DNA of 64,000 bases, from contig NZ_AYKS02000033.1 of NCBI RefSeq assembly GCF_000496755.2, forward strand, positions 1 to 64,000, read 5' to 3'. The stretch comes from Serratia sp. DD3 (GTDB taxonomy: Bacteria > Pseudomonadota > Gammaproteobacteria > Enterobacterales > Enterobacteriaceae). Under the pieces are notes generated by a model. It ran no database searches and was not told where the DNA came from. It saw nothing but the letters and a program-made list of their open reading frames with translations. Positions 27,655 through 37,925 of the stretch are shown in pieces; position 1 is the first letter of the stretch; each line of letters begins with the position of its first letter. A program made the translations under genes and the position numbers.

Positions 27655-28203
27655 ATGCCTCAACTGATCTACCTGCAAGGCTATCCCGACCACCTGCAAA
27701 CGCAGGTGCAACAGCTTATCGAACAGCAACGGCTGGGAGAGGTACTGTTACAGCGCTATCCGCAGGTTCACGACTGCACCACTGACAAGTCGCTGTATCA
27801 GTTTACTGTCGATCTGAAAAATCAATATCTGCGTAATGCGCAACAACTCAGTAAAGTGGCCTACGACAGCAAAATTCAGGTGTTAAAACAGGCGTTAGGT
27901 CAGCATACCGCCATTTCCCGCGTACAAGGTGGCAAGCTGAAAGCCAAGGCCGAGATCCGCATCGCGGCAGTGTTTAAAAATACCCCAGAACCCTTCCTGC
28001 GTATGATCGTGGTTCATGAATTAGCGCACCTGAAAGAGAAAGAGCACAATAAAGCGTTCTACAGTTTATGTTGCCATATGGAGCCGAGCTACCACCAATT
28101 GGAATTTGATACCCGCTTGTATCTGACGCATCTGTCACTGTTTGGTGAGCTCTATCCCCCGCCAGGTAACCTGCCAGATATTAGGGATATTCGCCTAACA
28201 TGA
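27655..28203 (+). CDS. ygjP: YgjP family M48-like metallopeptidase domain protein
   Basis: The 182-residue protein contains the zinc-binding HELAHLKEKEHNKAFYSLC, with HExxH plus a downstream histidine, typical of YgjP/WLM-type metallopeptidases. ATG 27655 is chosen over an in-frame TTG nine bases upstream. The substrate is unknown; it should act in the cytoplasm. It precedes ygjR by 51 bp in the same direction. Confidence 0.92.
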   Translation: MPQLIYLQGYPDHLQTQVQQLIEQQRLGEVLLQRYPQVHDCTTDKSLYQFTVDLKNQYLRNAQQLSKVAYDSKIQVLKQALGQHTAISRVQGGKLKAKAEIRIAAVFKNTPEPFLRMIVVHELAHLKEKEHNKAFYSLCCHMEPSYHQLEFDTRLYLTHLSLFGELYPPPGNLPDIRDIRLT

Positions 28204-28254
28204 TTCGCATGCTAATCTGCTGTAAATAATTTTCCTGAGCAACCGGAGTAACCT

Positions 28255-29235
28255 ATGATTCGCTTTGCTGTTGTTGGTACCAACTGGATTACAGAACGCT
28301 TTGTCGATGCTGCTCATAAAAGCGGCAAGATGCAACTGACCGCCGTCTACTCACGTAAACTCGAACAAGCGCGGGCATTTGCGGCCAATTACCCCGTTGA
28401 ACACTTCTTTGACTCGCTAGAAGCACTGGCCCAGTCCGATGTTATCGACGCAGTGTATATTGCTAGCCCAAACTCACTACATTACTCGCAATCCCTGCTG
28501 TTCCTCAGCCACCAGAAACATGTGATTTGTGAAAAGCCATTAGCCTCTAATTTGCGTCAGGTGGAAGAATTACTGGCTTGTGCGCGGGAAAATCAGGTGG
28601 TGGTATTTGAAGCCTTTAAAACTGCCTACTTGCCAAACTTTGCCGTACTGCAACAAGCCTTACCAACGCTGGGTAAGCTGCGTAAAGTCTTTCTTAATTA
28701 TTGCCAATACTCTTCCCGCTATCCGCGTTATCTGGCTGGTGAAAACCCGAATACCTTCAACCCGCAATTCTCCAACGGTTCGATCATGGATATCGGTTAC
28801 TACTGTGTCGCCAGTGCAGTCAGCCTGTTTGGTGCGCCTAAAGAAGTGAAGGCCAGCGCGACCTTGTTGGACACGGGGGTCGATGGCCACGGCAGCGTTT
28901 GCCTGAATTATGGTGACTTTGATGTCACTATTTGCCATTCCAAGGTGAGTAATTCCGATATCCCAAGCGAAATTCAGGGGGAAGAGGGCACGCTGGTGAT
29001 CGAACGGCTCTCTGAAGTGCAAAATGTGGTGCTCACACCACGGGGTGAGAAATCACAAGTCCTGACTCAACCACAACACGAAAATACCATGCTGTACGAA
29101 GCACAGGTATTTGCCGATTTGGTAGAGAAACAGCAGGTCGAGCATATTGGTCTGGAAAACTCACGGCACATCGCTCAGTTATTGACTGAGATCCGCCGCC
29201 AAACCGGCGTGGTGTTCCCAGCAGACAGTGAATAA
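28255..29235 (+). CDS. ygjR: Gfo/Idh/MocA-family oxidoreductase YgjR
   Basis: The 326-residue protein has an N-terminal Rossmann fold (RFAVVGTNWITERFVDAAHK), the CEKPLASN motif with the conserved lysine of this family, and a C-terminal alpha/beta domain with GSIMDIGYYCV. It should be an NAD(P)-dependent sugar-type oxidoreductase, substrate unknown. Likely co-transcribed with ygjP. Confidence 0.93.
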   Translation: MIRFAVVGTNWITERFVDAAHKSGKMQLTAVYSRKLEQARAFAANYPVEHFFDSLEALAQSDVIDAVYIASPNSLHYSQSLLFLSHQKHVICEKPLASNLRQVEELLACARENQVVVFEAFKTAYLPNFAVLQQALPTLGKLRKVFLNYCQYSSRYPRYLAGENPNTFNPQFSNGSIMDIGYYCVASAVSLFGAPKEVKASATLLDTGVDGHGSVCLNYGDFDVTICHSKVSNSDIPSEIQGEEGTLVIERLSEVQNVVLTPRGEKSQVLTQPQHENTMLYEAQVFADLVEKQQVEHIGLENSRHIAQLLTEIRRQTGVVFPADSE

Positions 29236-29242
29236 CCGATGA

Positions 29243-29326
29243 AACCGCAGCTGTTGATATAAACCGGTGTTGTTGATGTAAACCGGTGTTGTTGATGTAA
29301 ACCGCAGCTGTTGATGTAAACCGGTG
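29243..29326. repeat. 19-bp tandem repeat, about four units
   Basis: Units of CTGTTGATATAAACCGGTG type repeat at a 19-bp period immediately after ygjR, with variants at two or three positions. Each unit could encode no frame consistently, as 19 is not a multiple of three. Lies between ygjR and the alx leader. Confidence 0.9.
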
Positions 29327-29500
29327 CTATTAAAGCAAAGCGGTAACGCCCGCAACGTATCTTGCAGGAACAGGCTAGCGATACGCCGTTAAGCCAAAGC
29401 CTGTTGCAGAATTTCATCCGCTCCGTGGGTGTACAAAAAATTGTGCCATAATAAGGATTAACGTTGACCAGCCGCACATTTTGTTTTAACTTCCTGCGCT

Positions 29501-29690
29501 GCAAAGGGGAGTAACTTCATTGCCGGTTAATCGTCAATACGGTGCGCAAGCATCCGGTTACCGGGCAATCTGATGTTGAAGGTGTTTATCACCACATCAG
29601 CGTTGTAAGTGAGACCTTGCCGGAAGGCGAGGTTTGCTTGTAGCGTTAATCATAGCGGCTAGCGTCTTCCGACGTTGGCCGTTTTTGTTT
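29501..29690 (+). ncRNA. yybP-ykoY family manganese riboswitch before alx
   Basis: The alx leader begins with GCAAAGGGGAGTAACTTCAT, the conserved 5' element of yybP-ykoY aptamers, and continues with a paired CCTTGCC...AAGGCGAGG region near 29614-29632. It ends with an intrinsic terminator: CGGCTAGCGTC (29656-29666), loop TTCC, GACGTTGGCCG (29671-29681), then TTTTTG. In E. coli the alx leader is of this class and responds to Mn2+ and alkaline pH. Binding of Mn2+ is expected to favour alx expression. The aptamer's exact 3' boundary is estimated. Confidence 0.85.
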
Positions 29691-29708
29691 TGTAGAAGGA
29701 TTTCCTGA

Positions 29709-30683
29709 ATGATAAATACCGTTGGCACCCCTTGGTTGTGGGGCAGTTTTGCTGTCATCATTGTCGTAATGCTGGCCATAGACCTGTTTTTACAGGGCCG
29801 TAAAGGCGCGCAGACCATGACATTTAAGCAGGCTGCCAGCTGGTCACTGGTGTGGGTGAGCCTGGCGCTGTTATTCAACTTTGGTTTTTGGTACTACCTG
29901 AATCAAACCGCAGGACGCGCAGTAGCCGATACTCAAGCGCTGGCTTTCTTGACCGGTTACTTGATTGAAAAATCGTTGGCTGTTGATAACGTCTTCGTTT
30001 GGCTAATGCTATTCAGTTATTTCGCCGTTCCTTCCCATTTACAACGCCGAGTGCTCATTTACGGTGTGCTAGGCGCAATCATCTTGCGTACCATCATGAT
30101 CTTCGCAGGAAGTTGGCTGATTACCCAATTTGCCTGGTTGCTCTATCTGTTCGGTGCTTTCTTACTGTTTACCGGTATCAAGATGGCCATAGCGAAGGAG
30201 GATAATGCCGCCATTGGCGATAAGCCCCTAGTGAAGTGGCTGCGTAGCCATTTACGCATCACCGACAACCTGGAAGGGGAGCGTTTCTTCGTACGCCGCA
30301 ATGGGATATTGTTTGCTACCCCTCTAATGCTAGTACTGATTTTGGTTGAACTGAGCGATGTTATTTTCGCCGTTGACAGTATCCCGGCGATCTTCGCGGT
30401 GACCACCGATCCGTTTATCGTGCTGACCTCCAACCTGTTCGCCATCATGGGGTTGCGCGCCATGTATTTCCTGTTAGCCAACGTGGCTGAACGTTTCTCA
30501 TTGCTGAAGTATGGTTTGGCGGCGATCCTGATGTTTATCGGTATCAAAATGTTGATTGTCGATTTTTATCATATCCCGATTGCCATCTCATTGAGTGTTG
30601 TCGCAGGGATCCTCCTCGTGACATTGCTGATCAATGCCTGGGTTAACCAGCGCAATGATATTAAATCTCGGCAAAAACCATAA
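29709..30683 (+). CDS. alx: TerC-family manganese exporter Alx
   Basis: The 324-residue membrane protein matches E. coli Alx (YgjT). It shows family acidic motifs: [14 protein letters not shown] in the first helix, [15 protein letters not shown] and [17 protein letters not shown], which carry the conserved Asp/Glu of TerC proteins. It is thought to export Mn2+ across the inner membrane, which fits the upstream manganese riboswitch. AGAAGGA precedes the ATG and lies just after the riboswitch terminator. A short terminator follows at 30694-30710. Confidence 0.96.
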   Translation: MINTVGTPWLWGSFAVIIVVMLAIDLFLQGRKGAQTMTFKQAASWSLVWVSLALLFNFGFWYYLNQTAGRAVADTQALAFLTGYLIEKSLAVDNVFVWLMLFSYFAVPSHLQRRVLIYGVLGAIILRTIMIFAGSWLITQFAWLLYLFGAFLLFTGIKMAIAKEDNAAIGDKPLVKWLRSHLRITDNLEGERFFVRRNGILFATPLMLVLILVELSDVIFAVDSIPAIFAVTTDPFIVLTSNLFAIMGLRAMYFLLANVAERFSLLKYGLAAILMFIGIKMLIVDFYHIPIAISLSVVAGILLVTLLINAWVNQRNDIKSRQKP

Positions 30684-30693
30684 TCTATTATTT

Positions 30694-30710
30694 GGGGTGT
30701 TAATCACCCC
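30694..30710 (+). terminator. Terminator after alx
   Basis: GGGGTG, loop TTAAT, CACCCC, then ATTATTGTTT. Confidence 0.7.
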
Positions 30711-30961
30711 ATTATTGTTTGGCGATTTCTTATATATACAGAATGTTATCAGGGTCACACAAATGTAAATGAAATGTATTTGGCCAGTTATCTACGCATA
30801 TTATTTCATCGTCTCCCCTTTTCAAGGCGCATTGTTTACTGAATACTAACAAGGCAAACACACTTCGTTACAGAGACAACCATAAATAACCCGGCAACGT
30901 TCCTGCCAAGGTAGAGAGCTCTGTATGTCATCTTATCAGGGAGCGGAAACGCAAAAGCATC

Positions 30962-32197
30962 ATGAATAAATTATTAGCACGAATCACTCAGGGCAGCCTG
31001 GTTATACAGATCATGGTTGGCCTTGCTGCAGGTATTATCCTGACACTGGTGTCACCCCCTGCTGCCAAGGCAGTGGGTTTATTGGGCTCGCTGTTCGTCG
31101 GTGCGCTGAAAGCGGTAGCTCCACTGCTGGTACTGGTACTGGTTATGGCTTCCATCGCTAATCATAAACAGGGGCAAAAAACCAATATCCGCCCAATTTT
31201 GTTCCTTTATCTGTTAGGCACTTTCGCCGCTGCGCTTTCCGCGGTCGTGTTCAGTTTCCTGTTCCCGACCACATTGACTCTGGTTGTGGGAAACACCGAC
31301 ATCAGCCCGCCAAGCGGTATTACAGAAGTCTTGAAAGGCCTGCTGATGAATGTCGTCGCCAACCCGTTCCATGCCCTCACCAATGCTAACTATATTGGTA
31401 TTCTGGCCTGGGCTATCGGGCTGGGACTGGCATTGCGTCATGCCTCTGACACCACCAAGTCATTAATCACCGATATGTCCCACGCAGTAACCATGGTGGT
31501 ACGGGGAGTGATCCGCTGTGCGCCACTGGGTATCTTTGGCCTGGTGTCATCGACACTGGCAGAGAGTGGTTTTGGGGCGCTCAGGGACTACGCACAATTA
31601 CTCGTGGTGTTGATCGGCTGTATGTTGCTGGTGGCACTGGTTTTAAACCCGCTGATTGTTTACTGGAAAATCCGCCGTAACCCTTACCCACTGGTCTTGA
31701 CCTGCCTACGTGAAAGTGGCGTAACGGCCTTCTTTACCCGTAGTTCCGCCGCCAATATTCCGGTGAATATGGAACTGTGCAAAAAGTTGAACCTGAACCA
31801 GGATACCTATTCAGTTTCTATCCCACTGGGTGCAACCATCAATATGGCTGGCGCTGCGATCACCGTCACTGTGTTGACCCTGGCCGCTGTTCATACCCTC
31901 GGTATTGCTGTTGATATTCCTACCGCGCTGTTACTGAGTGTCGTCGCCGCAGTTTGTGCTTGCGGTGCTTCTGGCGTGGCTGGTGGCTCCCTGTTGTTAA
32001 TCCCGCTGGCCTGTAATATGTTTGGTATCCCTAATGATATTGCCATGCAGGTGGTAGGTGTCGGCTTTATCATTGGCGTGCTGCAGGACTCAGCAGAAAC
32101 TGCTCTCAACTCCTCTACTGATGTGGTGTTTACCGCAGCAGTCTGCCAAGCAGAAGATCAGCGCTTGGCTGATAAGGACCCACTAAAGGTTCGTTAA
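30962..32197 (+). CDS. sstT: Serine/threonine:Na+ symporter SstT
   Basis: The 411-residue dicarboxylate/amino-acid:cation symporter matches E. coli SstT. It has about eight helices plus re-entrant loops. The substrate-loop [13 protein letters not shown], the [14 protein letters not shown] segment and [13 protein letters not shown] are typical. It imports serine and threonine with Na+. A perfect 10-bp stem (TTACCCTCTC/GAGAGGGTAA, 32206-32230) follows the stop. Confidence 0.96.
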   Translation: MNKLLARITQGSLVIQIMVGLAAGIILTLVSPPAAKAVGLLGSLFVGALKAVAPLLVLVLVMASIANHKQGQKTNIRPILFLYLLGTFAAALSAVVFSFLFPTTLTLVVGNTDISPPSGITEVLKGLLMNVVANPFHALTNANYIGILAWAIGLGLALRHASDTTKSLITDMSHAVTMVVRGVIRCAPLGIFGLVSSTLAESGFGALRDYAQLLVVLIGCMLLVALVLNPLIVYWKIRRNPYPLVLTCLRESGVTAFFTRSSAANIPVNMELCKKLNLNQDTYSVSIPLGATINMAGAAITVTVLTLAAVHTLGIAVDIPTALLLSVVAAVCACGASGVAGGSLLLIPLACNMFGIPNDIAMQVVGVGFIIGVLQDSAETALNSSTDVVFTAAVCQAEDQRLADKDPLKVR

Positions 32198-32205
32198 TGC
32201 CCCCC

Positions 32206-32230
32206 TTACCCTCTCCTTGCGAGAGGGTAA
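32206..32230 (+). terminator. Hairpin after sstT
   Basis: TTACCCTCTC, loop CTTGC, GAGAGGGTAA; perfect 10-bp stem between the converging sstT and ygjV genes, no T-run. Confidence 0.55.
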
Positions 32231-32236
32231 GACACT

Positions 32237-32806
32237 TCACGTACTCTCTGGTTTAACTGGCTGGCATTGCGCTGTCGGTAGCTCTTTTTCCACCGCAAAA
32301 GGATCGATGCCACGCAGTTGCAAGCGCCGAAAACGGATAATGTTAACAGCGTTGATCAACAGAAAACTCCCTTCAATCAGTGAACCGCCTATCGAGCCGA
32401 GCCAGATATTGTGTGTTAACCAACATGCGGTTGAACACCACAGTACACAACGGGTGGTCAAACCACGGGTGCGGAAGAGTGCCCAAGTGGTGATGGTGGT
32501 ACCAAAGATAGGCAACAACTCGACCCAGTATTGAAAACGCCATAAACCGATAGACAGGGTCAGGATGATAAACAGCCACATCACCCACAAACTGCGAACC
32601 CGCATGGAGACCAGGTTGCGGCAGGCGCCGATCAGGGCGCTGGTCCCGGCGGCATTCACCCCCATCATAAAGAAATGGATACCGATAACTAGGCTGTAGC
32701 CTGACAGTTGCAACTTAAAACGCTGATCATTTCGATTGAAAAAGCTGGTGATACCGACAAAAAAAGCCAGCACACCGACTGCCTGGGCAAACCAATAAAA
32801 CGTCAT
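32237..32806 (-). CDS. ygjV: YgjV family inner-membrane protein
   Basis: From ATG 32806 (with CAGGA just upstream) the protein has 189 residues, close to E. coli YgjV (183); the upstream start at 32839 would add eleven unsupported residues. It has about five membrane segments and starts MTFYWFAQAVGVLAFFVGIT. The function is unknown. The arginine-rich stretch near HIMRVRSLWVM-type loops fits an inner-membrane orientation. Between sstT and uxaA as in E. coli. Confidence 0.9.
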   Translation of the reverse strand: MTFYWFAQAVGVLAFFVGITSFFNRNDQRFKLQLSGYSLVIGIHFFMMGVNAAGTSALIGACRNLVSMRVRSLWVMWLFIILTLSIGLWRFQYWVELLPIFGTTITTWALFRTRGLTTRCVLWCSTACWLTHNIWLGSIGGSLIEGSFLLINAVNIIRFRRLQLRGIDPFAVEKELPTAQCQPVKPEST

Positions 32807-32867
32807 GAATGGATCCTGAGAGGGGAAGGGGTAAAACAAAATAACGTTTTATTTTACCCCTGATACT

Positions 32868-34358
32868 TTACAGCGTCACTCCACTTTTAAAAATAGCCAG
32901 TTCGCGGAAGTCATTCACTTCGTTACATGTCGGTTTACCATCAGCAATGGCGACAATTAAATCGATAAACTGCGTCAGCAGTTGCGCCATCGGCACGCCA
33001 TGGATCAAGCGGCCAGCATCAAAATCGATCCAATGCGGTTTTTTAGCCGCCAACTCCGAATTGGTGGACAACTTCACCGTTGGAACAAAACCACCGTAGG
33101 GTGTTCCTCGCCCAGTAGTGAATAACACCATATGGCAACCCGCCCCCGCCAGCGCGCTGGTAGCCACCGCATCATTACCGGGTGCACTCAACAGGTTCAG
33201 CCCTGGCCGATGCAGACGTTCACCATACTTTAAAACATCCACAACCTCACTTTGACCCGCTTTTTGGGTACAACCCAATGACTTCTCTTCCAGCGTGGTG
33301 ATGCCACCGGCTTTGTTACCCGGTGAAGGGTTCTCGTAAATCGGCTGGTCATGCGCAATAAAGTACTGTTTGAAATCGTTAACCATGGCAACGGTTTTTT
33401 CAAAAGTCACCGCATCCTGACAACGGCTCATCAGTATCCGCTCGGCACCAAACATTTCCGGCACCTCGGTCAGTACCGTGGTGCCACCGTTAGCGATCAC
33501 ATAGTCAGAAAAACAGCCCAGTAATGGATTGGCGGTGATCCCCGATAACCCATCAGAGCCACCGCATTCCAAACCAAACTTCAGCTCACTGAGTTTGCCT
33601 GGCTGGCGATGATCATCTCGCATGGTCTGGTATAACGCCTGTAGAGAGGCCAAACCAGCTTCAACTTCATCATCCTGCTGTTGGCAGACCATAAAACTCA
33701 CGCGCTGCGGGTCAAAATCACCCAGCGTACTGCGGAAAATATCTACCTGGTTATTCTCACAACCTAAACCAATCACCAATACCGCACCCGCATTGGGATG
33801 ACGCACCATATTCTGCAACATGGTGCGGGTATTATCATGATCCTGCCCAAGTTGAGAGCAACCGAACGGATGGCTGAATAGATACACACCGTCAATCCCG
33901 GGTGCTCCTTCGGTCACTTTCAGAAAACGCTGCAGGATGTGACGTGCAGTACCGTTGACGCAGCCTACCGTCGGGATGATCCACAGTTCGTTACGGATCC
34001 CAACCTCACCATTGCTACGCCGATAGAGTTGTACTTCACGATCAGCCGCTTGCTGCGGTAACGTCTGGAATTCCGGCTGATATTGATAGCTATCCAGATC
34101 ACTCAGGTTGGTTTTGATATTTTGCGAATGGATATGCTCACCCGGCGCAATAGCAACCAACGCATGGCCAATCGGTAAACCGTACTTGATAACCCTCTCC
34201 CCCGCAGCAATCGGTTCAAGGGCAAACTTGTGCCCTCGAGTCACGTCCTGCACCAAGGTAATCGTCTGGTCATCCCATGTTAGTCTTTCACCAGTAGGCA
34301 AATCACGTAGCGCTACCGCCACATTATCTTTTGCATGAATCTTTATAATGCTTTGCAT
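32868..34358 (-). CDS. uxaA: Altronate dehydratase
   Basis: The 496-residue protein matches E. coli UxaA. The N-terminal SAF-like domain (residues ~1-100, NVAVALRDLPTGE, GHKFALEPIAAGE) precedes the catalytic region with IIPTVGCVNGTA, LGCENNQVD and LECGGSDGLSGITANP, and the Fe-binding C-terminal part (FTTGRGTPYGG). It converts D-altronate to 2-keto-3-deoxygluconate in galacturonate breakdown. Twenty bases downstream of uxaC, so an uxaCA operon is clear. Confidence 0.97.
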   Translation of the reverse strand: MQSIIKIHAKDNVAVALRDLPTGERLTWDDQTITLVQDVTRGHKFALEPIAAGERVIKYGLPIGHALVAIAPGEHIHSQNIKTNLSDLDSYQYQPEFQTLPQQAADREVQLYRRSNGEVGIRNELWIIPTVGCVNGTARHILQRFLKVTEGAPGIDGVYLFSHPFGCSQLGQDHDNTRTMLQNMVRHPNAGAVLVIGLGCENNQVDIFRSTLGDFDPQRVSFMVCQQQDDEVEAGLASLQALYQTMRDDHRQPGKLSELKFGLECGGSDGLSGITANPLLGCFSDYVIANGGTTVLTEVPEMFGAERILMSRCQDAVTFEKTVAMVNDFKQYFIAHDQPIYENPSPGNKAGGITTLEEKSLGCTQKAGQSEVVDVLKYGERLHRPGLNLLSAPGNDAVATSALAGAGCHMVLFTTGRGTPYGGFVPTVKLSTNSELAAKKPHWIDFDAGRLIHGVPMAQLLTQFIDLIVAIADGKPTCNEVNDFRELAIFKSGVTL

Positions 34359-34378
34359 AAACCAACCTTGAGTTCTAA

Positions 34379-35791
34379 CTAGCCCAATTCGATAGCGAAA
34401 TAGCGTTTAGCGTTGTCGAAGCAGATGTTTTTCACCATGTCCCCCAGCAACACCATATCTGCTGGCGCTTCGCCATCAACCACCCAACGGCCAATCATCT
34501 GGCACAGAATACGACGGAAGTATTCATGCCGCGTATAAGAAAGGAAACTACGGCTATCCGTTAACATGCCGACAAAACGGCTAAGCAAGCCAAGTTGAGC
34601 CAACTGAGTCATCTGACGCTGCATACCGTCTTTCTGATCGTTAAACCACCAGCCAGAACCAAATTGCATCTTGCCTGGCATCCCTTCCCCCTGGAAGTTA
34701 CCGATCATGGTACTGAGCACTTCGTTATCACCCGGGTTGAGGCAGTAAAGGATGGTCTTCGGCAAGGTTCCTTGTTTGGCCTGAGCATCAAGTAAACGTG
34801 ACAGCGGTTCGGCCACCGGTTGATCGTTAATGGAATCAAAGCCAATATCTGGGCCAATGTGGTTAAACATCCGGCTGTTATTATTGCGCAGCGCACCAAT
34901 GTGATACTGCTGCACCCACTCACGGCGCTGATATTCTGTCGCCAGGAACAGTAAGACCGCCGTCTTGAACTGGGCAACTTGCGACGCTGTTGGCTGTTTG
35001 CCACTCAAGCGTTGCGCCAGAATGTTATCCAGTGTGGTTTCATCGGCCTCGCCATAAACCACCACATCCAGCGCGTGGTCGGAAATCTTGCAACCATGTG
35101 CAGCAAAGTGGTCCATCCGTTTTTTCAATGCATCGCAGAGATCGCTAAAGCGGGTAATTGAGGTATCCGCAGCGGCTTCGAGCTTTTGCATATAATCATT
35201 AAACCCGGCAGATTCAATGTTAAAGGCTTTATCAGGTCGCCAGCTTGGCAACACCTTGATAGCAAAACTGCTGTCAGCCGCAATGGCTTTATGGTGCCGC
35301 AGATCATCGATCGGATCATCCGTGGTACCCACCATTTTCACCTTCATCTGCTGCATAATGCCGCGAGCACGAAAAGCATCCTGCTCCAACAACTGGTTAC
35401 CGCGCTGCCAAATTTCATCCGCAGTAGTAGGGGAAAGGAGTTTACCGGTGATCCCGAATGGACGGCGCAATTCCAGATGGGTCCAGTGGTACAGTGGATT
35501 GCCAATGGTATGCGGCACGGTTGCTGCCCAGGCATCAAATTTCTCACGGTCAGAAGCATCACCGGTACACAGACGTTCTGCGACACCATTAGTACGCATA
35601 GCACGCCATTTATAGTGGTCCCCCTTCAGCCAAATATCGTACATATTCTGAAAACGGGTGTTTTCGGCTATCTGCTGCGGTGGCAGATGGCAGTGATAGT
35701 CAAAAATAGGTTGCTCCGCAGCATAGTCGTGGTACAAGCGACGGGCAAATTCACTGTCTAGCAAAAAATCATCACTCAAAAACGTGGCCAT
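34379..35791 (-). CDS. uxaC: Glucuronate (uronate) isomerase
   Basis: From ATG 35791 ([20 protein letters not shown]) the protein has 470 residues, the same as E. coli UxaC; the frame extends 14 codons further upstream without support. It shows the metal-binding [12 protein letters not shown] and the C-terminal [19 protein letters not shown]. It isomerises glucuronate and galacturonate to fructuronate and tagaturonate. First gene of uxaCA. ExuR-type sites lie upstream. Confidence 0.96.
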   Translation of the reverse strand: MATFLSDDFLLDSEFARRLYHDYAAEQPIFDYHCHLPPQQIAENTRFQNMYDIWLKGDHYKWRAMRTNGVAERLCTGDASDREKFDAWAATVPHTIGNPLYHWTHLELRRPFGITGKLLSPTTADEIWQRGNQLLEQDAFRARGIMQQMKVKMVGTTDDPIDDLRHHKAIAADSSFAIKVLPSWRPDKAFNIESAGFNDYMQKLEAAADTSITRFSDLCDALKKRMDHFAAHGCKISDHALDVVVYGEADETTLDNILAQRLSGKQPTASQVAQFKTAVLLFLATEYQRREWVQQYHIGALRNNNSRMFNHIGPDIGFDSINDQPVAEPLSRLLDAQAKQGTLPKTILYCLNPGDNEVLSTMIGNFQGEGMPGKMQFGSGWWFNDQKDGMQRQMTQLAQLGLLSRFVGMLTDSRSFLSYTRHEYFRRILCQMIGRWVVDGEAPADMVLLGDMVKNICFDNAKRYFAIELG

Positions 35792-35843
35792 ATCGGGTTC
35801 CTCACCTTGTGTCCTATCTAGTATCGCTGTCATTCCAAAAAGA

Positions 35844-35895
35844 TATTATACCAATTCAATGAAGCACCCCGCACCATATTGACTTGGTTTATACC
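35844..35895. promoter_or_regulatory. Candidate ExuR/UxuR operators before uxaC
   Basis: TATTATACCAATTC (35844-35857) and TTGGTTTATACC (35884-35895) resemble halves or variants of the TTGGTATACCAA operator of ExuR/UxuR. They lie 53-104 bp upstream of uxaC. Assignment rests on motif similarity and context. Confidence 0.5.
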
Positions 35896-36116
35896 TTTTC
35901 ATCGCACCAAAGCCCATTTCGCGGGAAATTCATCGTTAATTTAGTGCCATATGATGCGTTTTATTATTACTTAATAAAATAACGCTTTTTGTGATATCAC
36001 TCAACTTTCAAAGTTGTATGACAAGTTATTGTGACACCATCCTGCCAAGGGCTTTTGGCAATTCACTATCCCAATGCCCAGGCTGTGCCGGTAAAGGAAT
36101 ATCGGCAACAGGATGA

Positions 36117-36320
36117 AAGGGAATCAGTATCAGAGGTGACTTCAATGTCGGTTTGCCTATCGGCGGTATGTTCGCACCACCGTTGGTCGTCGCGGCCATT
36201 GTGGCGCGCAACTGGGAAGTGACAATCGCTAACGGTATGGCCACCTGGACCTTGTTGCAAAACCACTCAGTTGTGGAGTTGGAACAGGAACGACTAAAAA
36301 TAATAGACAATTATAGTTAA
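36117..36320 (+). pseudogene. exuT: Relic of hexuronate transporter gene exuT
   Basis: One plus-strand frame reads FNVGLPIGGMFAPPLVVAAI then VARNWEVTIANG, which resembles the mid-protein GA.LAPPLVVW.I...NWQ.AF segment of ExuT-type MFS transporters. It ends about 28 codons later at TAA (36318). There is no start or membrane-protein body: a stop lies just upstream (36114). In E. coli exuT sits between the divergent uxaCA and exuR, exactly this spot. So most of exuT has been deleted here. Moderate confidence because only ~30 residues are alignable by eye. Confidence 0.6.
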
Positions 36321-36378
36321 CCCTACCTGAAGCCCGGTCATCGTACCGGGCTTTTCATTGGCAGCCATGGGGGTTAAG

Positions 36379-36390
36379 TGGTATAACAAC
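36379..36390. promoter_or_regulatory. Candidate ExuR operator before exuR
   Basis: GTGGTATAACAAC, centred about 50 bp upstream of exuR, resembles the TGGTATACCA core. It could mediate autoregulation. Confidence 0.45.
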
Positions 36391-36433
36391 CCTCATTACA
36401 GCCTATTTTCCTGCCTACCGCCGAGTATTCATT

Positions 36434-37210
36434 ATGGAATTCACTGAAACCAGACGCCTTTATCAGCAGTTAGCCGCCGAACTCAAGCGACGCATTGAAG
36501 GAGGGGTTTATTCAGTGGGTGATAAATTGCCAGCCGAACGTTATATCGCTGAAGAGATGAATGTGAGCCGCACCGTGGTGCGTGAGGCCATCATCATGTT
36601 GGAAGTGGAAGGTTATGTCGAGGTACGTAAAGGTTCTGGGATCCATGTCATTTCCAACCAACAGAAGAATCTGGTGGGGAGTAGCGACAATCTCGAATTT
36701 GCCACTGCCGGGCCTTTTGAACTGCTACAGGCGCGCCAGTTAATCGAAAGTAACATTGCCGAATTCGCCGCGACCCAAGTCACCAAGCAGGATATCGTCC
36801 TGTTGATGGAAATCCAGGAACAAGCGCGCCAGGAAGACCGCTTCCGCGATTCGTTATGGGATCTTAAATTTCACGTTCAAGTGGCCCAAGCGACCCAGAA
36901 CACCGCCATGGCGACCATTGTAGAAAAAATGTGGGCTCAGCGTGTCAGCAACCCTTACTGGCTCAAACTGCATGAACACATCGACGCACGCTCGATTGCC
37001 AGTTGGTGTGACGACCACGATGAAATTCTCAAAGCCCTGATCCGCAAAGACCCCCATGGAGCCAAACTGGCAATGTGGCAGCACTTGGAAAACACTAAGC
37101 AGATGCTATTTAACGCAACAACAGATGACTTTGAGTACAATGCAGACCGCTACTTGTTTGCAGAGAACCCGGTGATCCATCTCGATACTCTGGCAACCGG
37201 TAGCAAATAG
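36434..37210 (+). CDS. exuR: Hexuronate regulon repressor ExuR
   Basis: The 258-residue GntR-family FCD protein matches E. coli ExuR. The winged helix is at residues 5-75 ([43 protein letters not shown]). The FCD effector domain follows ([27 protein letters not shown] and metal-binding HDEILKAL). It represses uxaCA and, elsewhere, uxaB and exuT until galacturonate or glucuronate products bind. Here exuT is degraded, but the regulator is intact. Confidence 0.96.
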   Translation: MEFTETRRLYQQLAAELKRRIEGGVYSVGDKLPAERYIAEEMNVSRTVVREAIIMLEVEGYVEVRKGSGIHVISNQQKNLVGSSDNLEFATAGPFELLQARQLIESNIAEFAATQVTKQDIVLLMEIQEQARQEDRFRDSLWDLKFHVQVAQATQNTAMATIVEKMWAQRVSNPYWLKLHEHIDARSIASWCDDHDEILKALIRKDPHGAKLAMWQHLENTKQMLFNATTDDFEYNADRYLFAENPVIHLDTLATGSK

Positions 37211-37457
37211 TCTTTATTTTTGTCTGCTATTCAAGCTCCCCTATACCGTGAATAACGACAGGTATAAGGTCATCCAAGAGTAATGCATGGGGCTTCAGTG
37301 TCAGGTTTTGTAAAAACGGCTGAATCGATCCCAGATTCCCTTACTTTCGTGTCATATTACGCCGCTTTCAACATAGATTTCCCTGTTGCCAATCGTGCTA
37401 TTTTGGTAAAGTGAGACCACTTTTTTATCTGTGGATACTGGGGCGGAACGCGAATAG

Positions 37458-37925
37458 ATGCACGGGTTGTTTGCCATGCTGATTGTACTTTTTTGTTGGG
37501 CCGATTCGGCTACCGGCCAAACATCTCATGCAACTAAAACCACCGGTATCGTTGCCTCGCTCAGTGCTACAATCGCTGATGAGCACCCCGGGATTTCAGC
37601 TTCTGAACATCATGTTGAGCTTGATCGTCCATCCAGTGATTTGCGCCGTAAGCCCCTTAGCCAGAGACCGCAACTGTTGCTCCGGGTACATGCCTACGCT
37701 AATTCACTGCTCGCTTCTTCCTGGTTGGTTCCGGCCTATACTTTAACGGCAGAAACTCCAGAGCCAATCGGTGGTATGCGGCAACAATGGCGGTCAGTTC
37801 CCCCTATTGCCCAACGACTTCAACAGATCAACTGGATGCTGCACTCACCAGCGCAACAAAACAGAGTCGGCGGTTGGAAAGAAAGTAACATACTCTACCG
37901 TGGCTCACTGACTTATGATTCGTGA
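37458..37925 (+). CDS. Hypothetical exported protein
   Basis: A 155-codon frame between exuR and yqjA with a signal-peptide-like start (MHGLFAMLIVLFCWADSATG). The rest is polar with several Gln/Arg stretches. I recognise no domain. Codon choice looks ordinary for this genome and no other long frame covers the region. The ribosome site before the ATG is weak. It may be a lineage-specific gene; it could also be non-coding. Confidence 0.45.
   Translation: MHGLFAMLIVLFCWADSATGQTSHATKTTGIVASLSATIADEHPGISASEHHVELDRPSSDLRRKPLSQRPQLLLRVHAYANSLLASSWLVPAYTLTAETPEPIGGMRQQWRSVPPIAQRLQQINWMLHSPAQQNRVGGWKESNILYRGSLTYDS

Noticed and set aside
29243..29326. CRISPR array
   Set aside because: The 19-bp units abut directly without unique spacers and no cas genes are present.
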